DNA from: Rachicladosporium sp. CCFEE 5018
Taxonomy: Eukaryota; Ascomycota; Dothideomycetes; Cladosporiales; Cladosporiaceae
DNA length: 53,772 nt
Assembly: GCA_002077045.2 (NCBI GenBank)
Contig: KZ111164.1
Coordinates: 315,388-369,159 of the forward strand
Reading direction: 5' to 3'
The notes beneath the pieces were generated by a model. It had not been told where the DNA came from. It made no database searches and saw only the letters and a program-made list of their open reading frames with translations. Below, in pieces: positions 30,660 to 40,480 of the stretch (its first letter is position 1; each line of letters starts with the position of its first letter). A program made the position numbers and the translations under genes.

Positions 30660-31557
30660 ATGGCGTCCATGTTCCACGTCCCCATGCCCTCAGAGAACAT
30701 GGGCTACTCCTTCGCCCCGCAAGCAGTCTCCGGTGAGCCAAAGCAACACTCATTCTACCCGTACGTCTTCAATTCCCTTACTGACATGGGACCGCCCGTC
30801 TCCCAACGTCCCTCATTCCAGGCTCAGTGCTGACATCCCTCCCTCCCTCAGATACACAGACAACGGCGGCTCCACCCTCGGCATAACCGGCCCCTCCTTC
30901 TGCATTCTCGCAGGCGACACCCGCAGCACAAGCGGCTACAACATAAACACGCGCTACGCCCCGAAGCTCTTCCGCATAGGCGGCTCCGGGCCCACGAACA
31001 AAAGCTCCCGCCTCGTGCTCTCCGTGGTAGGCTTCGCGGCTGATGGCAAAGCGCTCGCAGAGCGTCTGGACCTGATAGTAAAGATGTACAAGTACCAGCA
31101 CGGCAAGGAGATGAGCGTGTCTGCCTGCGCAGCAAGACTGAGTCATGTGTTATACAATAAACGCTTCTTCCCCTACTACGTGCACGCCATCCTCGGCGGC
31201 CTCGACGAACACGGCGTCGGCGCGCTGTACTCCTATGACCCGGTTGGTAGCTACGAGCGCGAGCAATGCCGCGCCGCGGGCGCCGCTGCCAGTCTCATCA
31301 TGCCCTTCCTGGACAACCAGGTGAATTTCAAGAACCAGTACGTTCCCGGGAGCGGGACGGGAGAGGGTACGAGCAGGGTTATGGAAGAGAGCAAACGGGG
31401 GGAGAAGGATATGGGGGAGGGGGAGGTCATGGGGCTTGTGAGGGATGCGTTTACAAGTGCGGTTGAGAGGCATATTGAGGTCGGGGATGGGCTGCAGATT
31501 TGCGTGATTACGAAGGAGGGGATCAAGGAGACTTATGTTGAACTCAAGAAGGACTGA
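30660..31557 (+). CDS. PRE7: 20S proteasome subunit beta-6 (Pre7)
   Basis: Two exons, 30660-30760 and 30852-31557, with a 91-bp GTACGT...CAG intron; 268 residues. The splice restores FYPYTDNGGSTLGI, the conserved entry to the beta-subunit fold. Very strong family blocks follow: CILAGDTRSTSGYNINTRY, KRFFPYYVHAILGGLDE, YSYDPVGSYEREQCRAAG and ASLIMPFLDNQVNFKNQY. These match yeast Pre7/human PSMB1, a non-catalytic beta subunit of the core particle. There is no propeptide with a catalytic Thr1, as expected for beta-6. A variable Gly/Glu-rich insertion (about residues 213-235) is longer than in yeast. Confidence 0.96.
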
Positions 31558-31898
31558 GGGGAAGGTTTGGGAGCGCGGGAGTAGGCGCTGAGGCTTGTGG
31601 AGATGTAGGTCGTACGAAGACGAGATGTACGATGGAGATATGCGAGAGGGCTGAAGGCATCAGGGCCGAGACCCGCGGTGCAGAAGACGCAGTCGTACTA
31701 GCCTTCCGGTCATGAGCATTGCCGCGAAAAAACCTCGCTACGAGCTACACGCGATGCGGTCAAAGACATGGCTGGATATCATACACTAAAAGCTACACAT
31801 AGCTAGCATACAAATTCGCTGCCCCAACACCGTGTGTTGAACGCTAGATCGCAGCAATTCTCCCATACATCAGATCTTCAATCTCTCGCATCATCCAA
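31558..31898. other. Convergent intergenic region
   Basis: About 340 bp between the converging stops of PRE7 (+) and the membrane-protein gene (-). Expected to contain both 3' ends. Nothing else is seen. Confidence 0.5.
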
Positions 31899-32917
31899 TC
31901 AGAAATTCCTCGAAGGCGGCACCACCTCCCCAGCCGTCCCCCTGTAGCCAGCCTGCCCGTACATAGGCACTTCGCTACCTTGGCTACCCCGCTCATTCCA
32001 TGCTCCACCAGTATACACCGGCCCTCCAAGATTGTTCCCCCCCTCCTGCTCCTGCATCCTCATCTCACCCTCCTCCTCCCTCGCCCTCAGCGGTCCCGGC
32101 AATTCGAACCGATCCTCGCGATGCCGCGTCTGCGTTGCAGGTAGGAAGTCGATGATGAAGCTCCATACGTAGAAAATGTAGATCAAGCTGATGATCCATT
32201 CGACGTAAGCGGAAGGGTTCAGGGCGCGGCCGACGCGACCCCGTTGGAGGACGCCGAAGGCTATGGCGAGGCCGAGCTCGACGAAGATGAAAGCTAGTTT
32301 TAGCCAAAAGGAGGAGCGTAGAATGCGGTGTTCGCGGTAGAGGACGCCGAGGCGTTGGTATTCGGCGCAGATGAAGACGGCGGAGATGATGTAGCCCGCG
32401 CTGGGTGGTTGTTAGTAGTGAGAAGGTGGGCCGGGGGAGAGGGGAACCGGGACGAACATGAAGATGAAGAGACATGTGATGTGTATGTTATGATGTCTCC
32501 GCGTGTCGAACACCGTCAGTAAGATCAGCGCAATGCCTCCAATGATCGCGAATGCTATGGCGAAGCCGGAGAGGATTTTCTCGGAGGTTCTGTAGTTCTT
32601 TGCGAGGCGCGCGTTGTGTCGTAGCCATCGCTCGGCCACGAAGGAGATGTTGAAGACGACTACTGTTGTCGCTGAGCCGGCTATGAAGAGCGGATAGCCC
32701 CATTTTGAAGCGGCAATGTCGGAGATGTAGGGGGCTGTTTGGCCGGCGCCAGTCCAGGCGTATTGGGGACGGCCGGTCGCGACCCAGTTTATGAGGAGAC
32801 CGAGGAGGGTGCCTGAGTGTGTTAGATCTAGTTGGGTGATGGGTGATGACGGAGCTTCGCACCTAGCCAACAGCAGCCAGCGAATGCTGGAAGGAACCAG
32901 TATGAGAGGCCGAACAT
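31899..32917 (-). CDS. Frag1/DRAM/Sfk1-family multi-pass membrane protein
   Basis: Three exons, 32917-32863, 32812-32458 and 32400-31899, giving 303 residues; intron 1 is 50 bp and intron 2 is 57 bp with a GTTCGT donor. The start at 32917 gives MFGLSYWFLPAFAGCCWLG, the typical first helix. Then come LLGLLINWVATGRP and APYISDIAA, the family hallmark loop, followed by about four more hydrophobic segments (FIAGSATTVVVFNISFVAE, ILSGFAIAFAIIGGIALIL, AGYIISAVFICAEY, WISLIYIFYVWSFIIDFL-like). The last about 65 residues form a hydrophilic Gly/Glu-rich tail. Yeast Sfk1 helps keep plasma-membrane phospholipid asymmetry and Stt4 signalling; animal DRAMs are lysosomal. Location here is uncertain. An upstream in-frame ATG at 33085 would add 56 residues but spoils the usual N-terminus. 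Confidence 0.82.
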
Positions 32918-33745
32918 TATGTTCAGCAGATGATTGGTGTGGCCTTCGAGGCGGTTCGGCACAAGTGCGAGGCTTTGTTGGTTTGCTTTACGGAGCTTGT
33001 CAATTTGCGTGCTCAGTGGCTGCGCTGCACTTCCAGATATTAAGAGATGTGTAAATAATCGAGCGAGAGACGAGAGATGCAACACAAGTAGTGAAAGAGA
33101 GCCTTAGTCACCTCCCACCGTTGGGGCAAATCGTTTCTCAATGGAGTCCATCGCATCGCCATCCACAGCGCGCCTACGTCACGCTGGCGAGATCAAATTG
33201 ACTTTGCCGCGGAGACCAGCGGATGCTCGATCATCGCCTTGGTCAGCGAGATTTGCACGTCTCATGTCTTGACGTCAACACAGATGTTGCGAGTCATGAA
33301 ATAGTTGCTTCTCCAGCATGTCGCTGGTAGTAGATGGGAGGGTGGACGAGGGTTTCTTTCGAGCGTAAGGTGTGTTGCAGTACGGGTTTTGCGGTGGCGT
33401 GGAGATCTTGCTATGTATGTGAGCACGTGTGTCGTTGCGCGTTTGCTGCGCTGAGATGGCTGGCATCGTACTGGCCGGGCTGTCGATGGCAGTAACATGA
33501 GAGAGAATAGGAGAAGTGAAGATGAGAACTCGGAGATGCATATATCGTACCGCTGTCAGCATCTTACTGTAGAAGATATCGATCCTTGTCGGACTGTTGC
33601 CTTCTCGAGTCGCCTGCTGCCTGAGGCTCTCAGGCCACATCACGGGCTTGGCATCGCAAATCGGCGCACACTTTGAACGTCCACTCCACCTCACTTTGCA
33701 GAGAAGCGGCACATCGGATTGTCACATCCAACATCAACCGCCAGG
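32918..33745. other. Divergent intergenic region, membrane protein / RPL36
   Basis: About 830 bp between two divergent starts. A 145-codon frame at 33275-33712 (-) lies here but has no recognisable content and abuts the RPL36 start, so I leave it out. The region should contain both promoters. Confidence 0.5.
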
Positions 33746-34238
33746 ATGCCGAAGGAAGTCAAGCAGAGGTCCGGCATTGCCATCGGACTGAACAAGGGCC
33801 ATGTACGTTAACCTCTTCATTGAATACCGCCGCCTCGACACCCCACCTGCGACCAACGGCAACACGATGATCTGGACCCAATACTAATTACAAGCCAACA
33901 GAAAGTCACCCCCCACCAGCCCAAGCCAAAAGTCTCCCGCACCAAAGGCCACCTGAGCAAGCGCACAGCCTTTGTCCGCGAAGTCGTCAAGGAAGTTTCA
34001 GGGTACATCTTCCCCCCCCTAGCACCCCAACCCACCCACACCTGGCGATCATCATACTAACAGCACCGCGTGCAGCCTCGCACCATATGAGCGCCGTGTG
34101 ATCGAGCTGCTACGCAACAGCAAGGACAAACGCGCGCGTAAGCTGGCGAAGAACAGGCTCGGCACATTCGGCCGTGCGAAGAGAAAGGTGGATGAGATGA
34201 CCAAGGTTATTGCGGAGAGCAGGAGGGCGGGGCACTAG
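33746..34238 (+). CDS. RPL36: 60S ribosomal protein eL36
   Basis: Three exons, 33746-33802, 33902-34002 and 34076-34238, giving 106 residues, close to the usual 100-105. Introns of 99 and 73 bp show TACTAATTACA and ATACTAACAG branch sites before their acceptors. The protein begins MPKEVKQRSGIAIGLNKGH, continues KVSRTKGHLSKRTAFVREVV and ends in a basic helix with APYERRVIELLRNSKDKRARK. It is a structural protein of the large ribosomal subunit. Early introns are usual for fungal ribosomal protein genes. The individual exons are too short to stand out as long open frames; the call rests on the spliced protein. Confidence 0.96.
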
Positions 34239-34593
34239 GTGTTACGCTGCGATGAGTGGGGAGGTGGATGAATGGGGGGGGAAGGTGTTGATGCATACGC
34301 CGCCACTGCAAAGCACACGCACGACCAGTACTGGCAAGGGAACGGGCGCGGCGCTCAAGGGACGTCGGCAATGGCCGATATCATCATTGGCAGTCAAAAG
34401 GCTGCATAGCTAGGCCTGATGTATGCAATACCATCCTCGCCGACATTCATCTATCATCCCATGTGTATGATCATGCTTTTACTTCCACCGTGTCGCAGCA
34501 CCGACGTTGATGTGACGGACATCGTGAGTATCAGTCTCGGACAACTATAACGCTCTGCGTCGTAGCGCGAATTTCCGCAACAGCATAGTCTCT
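34239..34593. other. Convergent intergenic region
   Basis: About 355 bp between the stops of RPL36 (+) and the thioredoxin-PITH gene (-). No further gene seen. Confidence 0.5.
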
Positions 34594-35604
34594 TCACTCT
34601 CCACCCTCACTCCCAATTTTCTCCAACTTCCCCATACTCTTCTTCTCCCCACTCTCACCCACAAGCCGTATGCGATCGATCCTCGTCTTCTCCCCCTCTC
34701 CCTCGCTCTCAACGACAAACACCACCAAACTGCTGATATTCTGAAACTTAACAAACCGCAGCTCGATTCTCGCTGTCCCAGTCTCAGCATCCCAGGAATC
34801 GTCGTCGAGTTCGATGCGTTGAGTCACTGGGGCGTCTTCGGCTTCGTCGAAGCCTAGTACGTGCGAGCGGTTGGTGTAGAGTTGGAGCGTCTTCGGTCGG
34901 GAGGGTGCGTCGTCGTCTTCTGAGGCGGAGGGTATCGAGGTGATGTGCAAGCTGTGCAATTTCATCGTGCTTTGAAAAGGCATATACAGCATAAGCTGCT
35001 CGTCCGTGTCGCTTTCAATCCAGTCTTTCTTGCCGTCTGCTGCCGCGGGTGTCTTGCCCTTGCCCAGCGAAGCAGGTCTGGAAGTCGCGAAAATCGCCCT
35101 GCTATCCCCCGCTTCACTGGAAAGGTTCAAGAAATCCAAACTCCGGGCGTCGACTTGAGACGTCACGTCCGTGTATCCTCGCGGTAATGCTGCGCCTAGC
35201 CATCCATTCCCTCCCAACACCTCCCCTCCCGCTGCACTCCCCTCCCCAGCCCCCGCTGAACTCATCCCTTTCGCCTCCTCCGCCAGCTCCCTCACAGCCT
35301 TATCCAACGCCCTCACATCTGCGCCCCTTATCCTCTTCGTCTCCCGTCCCGCTTTGAAAATCACAAACGTCGGCATCGCCGTCACGTTGTAAGTGGAAGC
35401 GATCTCTTTCTGGGCGTCTACATCTATCGTGACGAAAGTCATTTGATTTGGGCGGGAGAGCTGCGTTGAGAGGGCGTCGTAGAGGGGTTTGATGGTTTTG
35501 CAGGGCCCGCACCAGGTGGCGGTGAAGTCTGCTATGAGGATTCGGCTGGAGGTGAGGAGGGAGGAGAGGTGAGTGGGGGAGGTTATGGGGGTGGGGTGGG
35601 TCAT
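34594..35604 (-). CDS. Thioredoxin with C-terminal PITH domain (TXNL1-like)
   Basis: Single exon, 336 residues. Thioredoxin domain at about residues 5-110 with the active site WCGPC at 31-35, the cis-proline region AMPTFVIFKAG, and the typical FTATWCGPCK context. A Gly/Ala-rich linker follows. The PITH (proteasome-interacting thioredoxin) domain covers about 150-320: SLDFLNLSSEAG, SDTDEQLMLYMPFQSTMKLHS, LQLYTNR and FVKFQNISSLVVFV. The human homologue TXNL1 docks on the 19S regulatory particle near Rpn11 and reduces disulphides in substrates. A cytosolic redox role at the proteasome is inferred. It shares a 207-bp divergent promoter region with the small membrane ORF and TUG-like gene. Confidence 0.93.
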   Translation of the reverse strand: MTHPTPITSPTHLSSLLTSSRILIADFTATWCGPCKTIKPLYDALSTQLSRPNQMTFVTIDVDAQKEIASTYNVTAMPTFVIFKAGRETKRIRGADVRALDKAVRELAEEAKGMSSAGAGEGSAAGGEVLGGNGWLGAALPRGYTDVTSQVDARSLDFLNLSSEAGDSRAIFATSRPASLGKGKTPAAADGKKDWIESDTDEQLMLYMPFQSTMKLHSLHITSIPSASEDDDAPSRPKTLQLYTNRSHVLGFDEAEDAPVTQRIELDDDSWDAETGTARIELRFVKFQNISSLVVFVVESEGEGEKTRIDRIRLVGESGEKKSMGKLEKIGSEGGE

Positions 35605-35811
35605 TGTGAGCGGTCGTTGAAGAGAGTGATCGAGGTTGGCTGGAAGAGTCCCTATGTCTTCTAAGGTCTGTCGTGGGCCAGAGAGTCGGTATTGTTTGTT
35701 GCTAGATGCAGTGTTGACAGTGGGGAGTGATGTGTTGTGGCGGGGCAGGGGACTTCACATATGTTTGTCAGCGGGGAAGGAAGGCGGCAGCGATGATGTA
35801 GCTTCCTGTAC
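35605..35811. promoter_or_regulatory. Divergent promoter, thioredoxin-PITH / small ORF plus TUG-like
   Basis: 207 bp (252 bp if the small ORF starts at 35857). This is the only sizeable non-coding space upstream of both the small ORF and the TUG-like gene on the right. Confidence 0.5.
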
Positions 35812-36102
35812 ATGATCTACGAGCAACACTACCTCTTCCATATTGACAAGATCTCCATGACTCCTCGCGACCTCACCGGTCTCGCCCTCACCCGTTCCGA
35901 ACGCATCATCGTCGTAACCCTCAGCTACCTCTTCATCGCCCCCGGTGTCTACAAAAATCTCCGCCGCCTCTACACCTACCTCCGCCGCCTATTGCTCGAA
36001 GCCTCGCGCCGTCAAGCAATCGAAGACGCAGAGGCGGAGCTGTTGAGAAGGAGACAAGCAGCGCAAACGGCTCCAGCAGCGCGACCAGATACTCAAAGCT
36101 GA
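35812..36102 (+). CDS. Small single-span membrane protein, unknown function
   Basis: 96 codons from 35812, or 81 from the second ATG at 35857 (MTPRDLTGLALTRSERIIVV), which I consider the likelier start. One hydrophobic segment (IIVVTLSYLFIAPGVY) is followed by a strongly basic and then heptad-like charged helix (LRRLYTYLRRLLLEASRRQ, AIEDAEAELLRRRQ). This suggests a single-span membrane protein with a coiled tail. The stop is only 4 nt before the ATG of the TUG-like gene. I recognise no family. Alternatives are an upstream ORF that tunes translation of the TUG-like mRNA, or a mis-spliced exon; codon choice looks like that of neighbouring genes. Confidence 0.6.
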   Translation: MIYEQHYLFHIDKISMTPRDLTGLALTRSERIIVVTLSYLFIAPGVYKNLRRLYTYLRRLLLEASRRQAIEDAEAELLRRRQAAQTAPAARPDTQS

Positions 36103-36106
36103 GAGC

Positions 36107-37660
36107 ATGGCCTCTTCAATCTATATAGTCGACGCAGCCTTCAAACGCACCCTCATCAAAGTCACACCTGGCAAATACCTCCGCGAAGTGCTAGACGACG
36201 TCTGCAAAAGCAAGAAGCTAAACCCCGAATCCTACACCCTCAAAACCCAAGCCGGCAAACTCCTCGATCTCTCCCAACCCTTCCGTCTCTCAGGCCTGAG
36301 CGCGGGCGCGAAACTCCAGCTAGTCCAAGCCTCTCGCTCTCCAAGCGTAGTGAATGTCGCGCTCTCGCTCCCGGAGTCCGAAGGCGGCGGGCGTCTGAGC
36401 GACAAATTCCCCAGTACCACCTCCTTATGGCTGGTGCTGCGGAAGTTCGAGGAGGGCGTAGCAGGGGGAGGGAAGAAGCTGAACTTGACGCAGCGGGGGA
36501 AGCCTTCGGGAGATTCAGGAGCGGGGAGACTGTTGTATGAGGCGCCATATGTGAATGCGATGGGGCGGACGTTGGAGGGGTTTGGGGAGCTGCAGAAGAC
36601 GCTGGCGCAGTTGGGATTGAATGGGGGGAGTTGTATGCTCAGATTGGGATGGAAGATGAGTGATGTGCCGATTGAGATTGCGATGGGGGAGATTACGGAG
36701 TTCTTTGCTAGGCAGGACGGGGCAGAAGGTGAAGTAAATGGGGAGGCAAAAGATGTGCAGAAGCCTGAGGAGAGGATCGTGCGCGGCGAGAAAGAGCTGA
36801 ACGGGAATGTGCTTCAAGCGCCGATAGTCAGTGAAGACAGCATGCAGGGCGTGCAGCCGACACCAGACACCAACGGCGACCTCGAGACCGCCTCGGAACT
36901 ACCACAAGCATCTCAGCCCGACCCTGAACAGCCCTCAGAGGAACCACCCACAAATCCCGCGCCCTCAGACCCTCCACCACCCTCCTTCCAACCCGCCGAC
37001 GGCCTCTCAGTCTTCCTCCCACCCTCCTCCCCCACCCCCGCAGCCGCTCTCCACAACCCCGATCCCTCAATCTACGACCCCACAATCGCCCACGCGAAAG
37101 CCCACCAAGCAGCCCTCGAGCGCTCTTCCCGCAACACCCGCCTCCTCTCAGATAAAGAACTAGACGCCCTAGCATCCGAGAAAGCAGCGAAGCTCTCAGC
37201 GGTGAGGAGCGTGACGATACGGGTGCGGTATCCGGATCAGAGTATGGTGGAGACTGAGTTTGCGGCTGCGGCTACGGCTAGTGAGGTGTATGGGAAGGTG
37301 AGGGGGACGTTACAGCACAGCGACGCAGGATTCGAGCTCCGCTACCTCGGCGACAAAGGCCAAGCGCTCCTGCCAGACGCCGAACAAACGACTCTCGTCC
37401 GCGGGCTCGGATTCCGTGGCAAGGTCCTCGTGCTCTTCGCGTGGAAAGCTGACGTGTCTGCCGAAATTCGAACGGGACCTGTGCTTAGAGAGGACTTGCG
37501 GAGTAGAGCTCAAGAGCTCAAAGTCGACTTACCGGAGGCCGAAGCTGTGGCAGCGGAGAGCAAGGATGGGGAGGTGAAGCCCGAGGCGCCGAAGAAGGAG
37601 AAGGGCAAGGGCATGAGCGAGGAGCGGATGAAGAAGTTTCTGGGATTTGGGAAGAGGTGA
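36107..37660 (+). CDS. TUG/ASPL-like UBX-domain protein (Cdc48 cofactor)
   Basis: Single exon, 517 residues. An N-terminal TUG ubiquitin-like domain at about 4-72 (KRTLIKVTPGKYLREVLDDV, then LNPESYTLK and LLDLSQPFRLSGL) is followed by a second ubiquitin-like stretch (about 78-185). Next is a Pro/Glu-rich disordered linker (about 210-310), and then a UBX domain at about 365-445 (VTIRVRYPDQSMVETEF, GLGFRGKVLVLFAW). The tail is Lys/Glu-rich and ends KKFLGFGKR. The family includes mammalian ASPSCR1/TUG and yeast Ubx4, which bind and remodel the Cdc48/p97 ATPase. The start is only 4 nt after the preceding small ORF, so its transcript probably begins upstream of that ORF. Confidence 0.85.
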   Translation: MASSIYIVDAAFKRTLIKVTPGKYLREVLDDVCKSKKLNPESYTLKTQAGKLLDLSQPFRLSGLSAGAKLQLVQASRSPSVVNVALSLPESEGGGRLSDKFPSTTSLWLVLRKFEEGVAGGGKKLNLTQRGKPSGDSGAGRLLYEAPYVNAMGRTLEGFGELQKTLAQLGLNGGSCMLRLGWKMSDVPIEIAMGEITEFFARQDGAEGEVNGEAKDVQKPEERIVRGEKELNGNVLQAPIVSEDSMQGVQPTPDTNGDLETASELPQASQPDPEQPSEEPPTNPAPSDPPPPSFQPADGLSVFLPPSSPTPAAALHNPDPSIYDPTIAHAKAHQAALERSSRNTRLLSDKELDALASEKAAKLSAVRSVTIRVRYPDQSMVETEFAAAATASEVYGKVRGTLQHSDAGFELRYLGDKGQALLPDAEQTTLVRGLGFRGKVLVLFAWKADVSAEIRTGPVLREDLRSRAQELKVDLPEAEAVAAESKDGEVKPEAPKKEKGKGMSEERMKKFLGFGKR

Positions 37661-38683
37661 ATGAATGTCTTGGGGCGATAAGCATGGCGGAGTCACGAAT
37701 GGAGGGCGGTATCATGATTGTAGCATTATCAAGCATCAGCGTGGGCGTATGATCATGAAACGATATGAGATGCCCTTCAAGGCCACACATCACTCATCGC
37801 TCCGCGACGAGCGGTCACTCGGTCACGGGGTGCGTTTCAGCTGATGATGAAGATTTGGCGAAGAGTCTGTGATGCTAGTCGAGTGATGAAGAGGGCGTAG
37901 TGGAGGCTGGTTGATGAACACATAGCGTCTGTCAACGAGCAGCGAAAGGAGAAGTGACGAGTCATGAGTGTCCAGTGATGAGCGTTCAGTGACGAGCGAC
38001 TAGTGATCGCGCACGAATGATGTGAGTACGACTGAGGGTTTCTAGTGATGGAGAGTGAGTGAGGAAGCCCGGGTCAGTGAGTAGTAGTGAAGGAGCATGG
38101 ATGCTGGTGAGCAGCTCAATCTGTAGCCGGTGAAAGGGACTGTCGACAGTCAAGTGAGATCGAAGACGAGTGATGAAGCAGCTCAAGTAGCTTTCAACGA
38201 GTGATCGATACACATCTCCCTCTATTCTACACACCCCTCACTTTCCTCTCCCATCACCTACGACCAGCGCAGTGATGGTCAGATAAAGCCAAGGCTATTC
38301 AGATTCCTTCTGATTTCACCAAGTTTCCCAGAGTCTACAAAAGAAATAGCCATACCCAAGTCCAAGTCTCTACTTTACACGCCGACGTAGCGGCACCCAG
38401 GTCCCAGCAAGCAGAAACAATCGCGCTTCGCAACAAGTATGAGGGCAGTTTGGTCAATATAGTACAAGCGGAAGAAAAGAATTGCACAAGTCAACCACCA
38501 GGACTAGCCCGGCGGTGACAGTGAACCGTGAGGTTCGGGTGAAGCTATAATGTTGTTGCCGGGGCCCCTGATTTCTAAGCCGTGAGCGTCGTGGTGATCT
38601 TCAGCGGCGTGTACGGCGTGGAGATCGTTCTGAAGCAAGGAGAGCCGTGAAGAGAAGGGAAGGAAAAAGCGAAGCCCGAGAGC
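37661..38683. other. Convergent intergenic region of about 1 kb with AGTGA-rich tract
   Basis: Lies between the stops of the TUG-like gene (+) and the Msn2-like gene (-). No gene is supported. Within it, about 37838-38215 is unusually rich in AGTGA-type words (see separate entry). Confidence 0.5.
37838..38215 (+). repeat. Degenerate AGTGA/GTGATGA-rich tract
   Basis: Words such as GAGTGATGAAG, CCAGTGATGAGC, TCAGTGACGAGC, CTAGTGATCG, CTAGTGATGG, GTCAGTGAGTAGTAGTGAAGG and ACGAGTGATGAAGC recur. By eye there are at least ten AGTGA units in under 400 bp, all on the plus strand, at irregular spacing. They are not arranged as a perfect tandem repeat. Meaning unknown: decayed minisatellite, 3'-end element or chance enrichment. 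Confidence 0.45.
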
Positions 38684-40480
38684 TCAGTCGTTTCGCTTCC
38701 GCTTCTTAGCATCCTTGTTAGGCGATTCCGAGCCGCTATAGCTGCCCGACGAGCTCGACGAGGATGAAGACGAGGCGTGGACACCAGCCGTGACATCGAA
38801 GAGCATAGCGCCCATCTCCGCCGCATCCGGTGACCGTGACGACTGCGGTTGCGGCATCGGCTGCATCTGTTGCGAGTGATAAGGCGACTCGACCTTAGGC
38901 ATCAGGAGCGTGCCCGCCTCGCCGCCATTCACACTCTCAATCGGCTGCTGGTAGACACCGTCCTCAGCGCCAAGCACACCCATCACCATCGTGCCTGCAC
39001 CGTGCGTGCGCTGGTGCTGGCTCAGGTTGTCAGAGCGCGAGAACTTTTTCCCGCAGTCTGTGCACTCAAAGGGCTTATCGTGTGTGTGCAGCGAGCGGTA
39101 GTGGCGCTTGAGGTGTTCTTGCCTGCGGAAGCGACGAGAGCAGAGCGTGCAGACGAAGGTCTTAGATGGGTCGTCGGTGAGTGACTGCTTGCGGCCGCGG
39201 CGAGAGACACTGGATGAGCCGGCTGGTGTCGAGGCGACGGACTCTGAAGGCTCCTCCGAGTCCTCGCTGGGAGCCATGGAGACCTCAGTGTTGGCAGCTT
39301 CTTGAGAGTCGGCCGTTTGATAGATGTCGGTGGGTGCTACGGGCTTCTTGCTGTGCTTGCGCTTTGGCTTGACAAATGCAGCTTCGGAGTTGTCGACGAT
39401 CGAGAATTGCGAGGTTGCAGGAGAGAAGCCACCGCTTGTGAGGTCATCATCGCTGTAGCTCTCCTCGCTGAAGAAGCCATCGTCTTCCACGATGCTTGGT
39501 GCGATCTCAAGACGCTGACGCTTGTTGCCGTTGTAGTGGACGTTGTCGGGCGCGGCGTAGGGCACGAAGCCAGTGAAGTCGTCCTCGAAGTCGAGCTCGA
39601 ATGCGGGCTGGAAGGTTGGCAGACCATCGAATTGGAATTCGATGGGCGAAGCGATCATTGGCTGCGCTGTGGGCATGTAGATAGGCTTCTGGACTTCCAC
39701 GATCTCGTCTTCCTCGGCTGTGTATAGAGTGCTGAGGCTGGCGAAGTCGTTGTTCCCCACGGTCAAGTCCCTAGGATCGCAAACATCGTGCTCAGACACG
39801 ACTGAGCGTGGGATTGGCGACGGCGACGGCGAGATCGGTACGCCGGCGCTAGATGTGAGGTGGTAGTGGACTTCGGTCGAAGCAGCCGACGTCGGGTGAA
39901 GGAAGACAGGAGTCATTGGTGGCGAGCCCGGACGTGCCCAGTCACCACCAGCAAGCACCTCGGTAAGCACCTCCTCCTCGCAACCCTCCTTGACCGCTGG
40001 GAAACCAGTCATGATCGGCTGGCTGAAGAACACTCCGCTGATTGGTGTTTGTAGGATGCCGGCTGTCGCAGGGGAGCTGTCCAAAGAGCTGTAGCTGCCA
40101 GATGCGGACAGCGTTGGCGTTGCTGGGTAGTAGTTGTTCGAGGTGTCCAATGGCATCAATGGTGCATCTTGCTGAAGCATGATCGTCGGCTTCTGGTGGT
40201 GTGCTCGAGGCGAGGCATCCGGAGTGAGCATGGCATGCGAAATGTATGCTGGTCGTTGTTGTTGAGGCATGCACTGGACGTATGAGCCGGCAGAAAGTGG
40301 CCGTTGTGGGTGGTAGTGCTGAGCGTAAGGAGCCGTGTGCTCAGGTGTCGATGGTACCGGACCTGTCGGGTATCCATGTGGGTGCGGTGCGAAGTGGCCA
40401 TGTTGCCGGCTCTCTACGCCGTGTACAGGCGTGTAGTAGAGGAAAGGCGCCTGGGCCATCTGTGGGTGGTTGTACTGCAT
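38684..40480 (-). CDS. MSN2: Msn2/Seb1-like C2H2 zinc-finger stress transcription factor
   Basis: Single exon, 598 residues. Two C2H2 fingers at about 442-494: TFVCTLCSRRFRRQEHLKRH and KPFECTDCGKKFSRSDNLSQH, with an intact inter-finger linker. The recognition helices (RRQEHLKRH and RSDNLSQHQ) match the Msn2/Msn4/Seb1 type, which binds AGGGG stress-response elements. The N-terminal 430 residues are low-complexity, His/Pro/Gln-rich then Ser/Thr/Asp/Glu-rich, with acidic hydrophobic patches (AFELDFEDDFTGFV, DDGFFSEESYSDDDL) that could activate transcription. A basic patch KPKRKHSKK near 371-379 may be a nuclear import signal. The Ser-rich tail ends in KKRKRND. It probably governs general stress responses. 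Its upstream region is the landing place of duplicate copy 2. Confidence 0.9.
   Translation of the reverse strand: MQYNHPQMAQAPFLYYTPVHGVESRQHGHFAPHPHGYPTGPVPSTPEHTAPYAQHYHPQRPLSAGSYVQCMPQQQRPAYISHAMLTPDASPRAHHQKPTIMLQQDAPLMPLDTSNNYYPATPTLSASGSYSSLDSSPATAGILQTPISGVFFSQPIMTGFPAVKEGCEEEVLTEVLAGGDWARPGSPPMTPVFLHPTSAASTEVHYHLTSSAGVPISPSPSPIPRSVVSEHDVCDPRDLTVGNNDFASLSTLYTAEEDEIVEVQKPIYMPTAQPMIASPIEFQFDGLPTFQPAFELDFEDDFTGFVPYAAPDNVHYNGNKRQRLEIAPSIVEDDGFFSEESYSDDDLTSGGFSPATSQFSIVDNSEAAFVKPKRKHSKKPVAPTDIYQTADSQEAANTEVSMAPSEDSEEPSESVASTPAGSSSVSRRGRKQSLTDDPSKTFVCTLCSRRFRRQEHLKRHYRSLHTHDKPFECTDCGKKFSRSDNLSQHQRTHGAGTMVMGVLGAEDGVYQQPIESVNGGEAGTLLMPKVESPYHSQQMQPMPQPQSSRSPDAAEMGAMLFDVTAGVHASSSSSSSSSGSYSGSESPNKDAKKRKRND

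Noticed and set aside
33275..33712. 145-codon minus-strand frame upstream of RPL36
   Set aside because: No domain, abuts the RPL36 start, and lies in the expected promoter.
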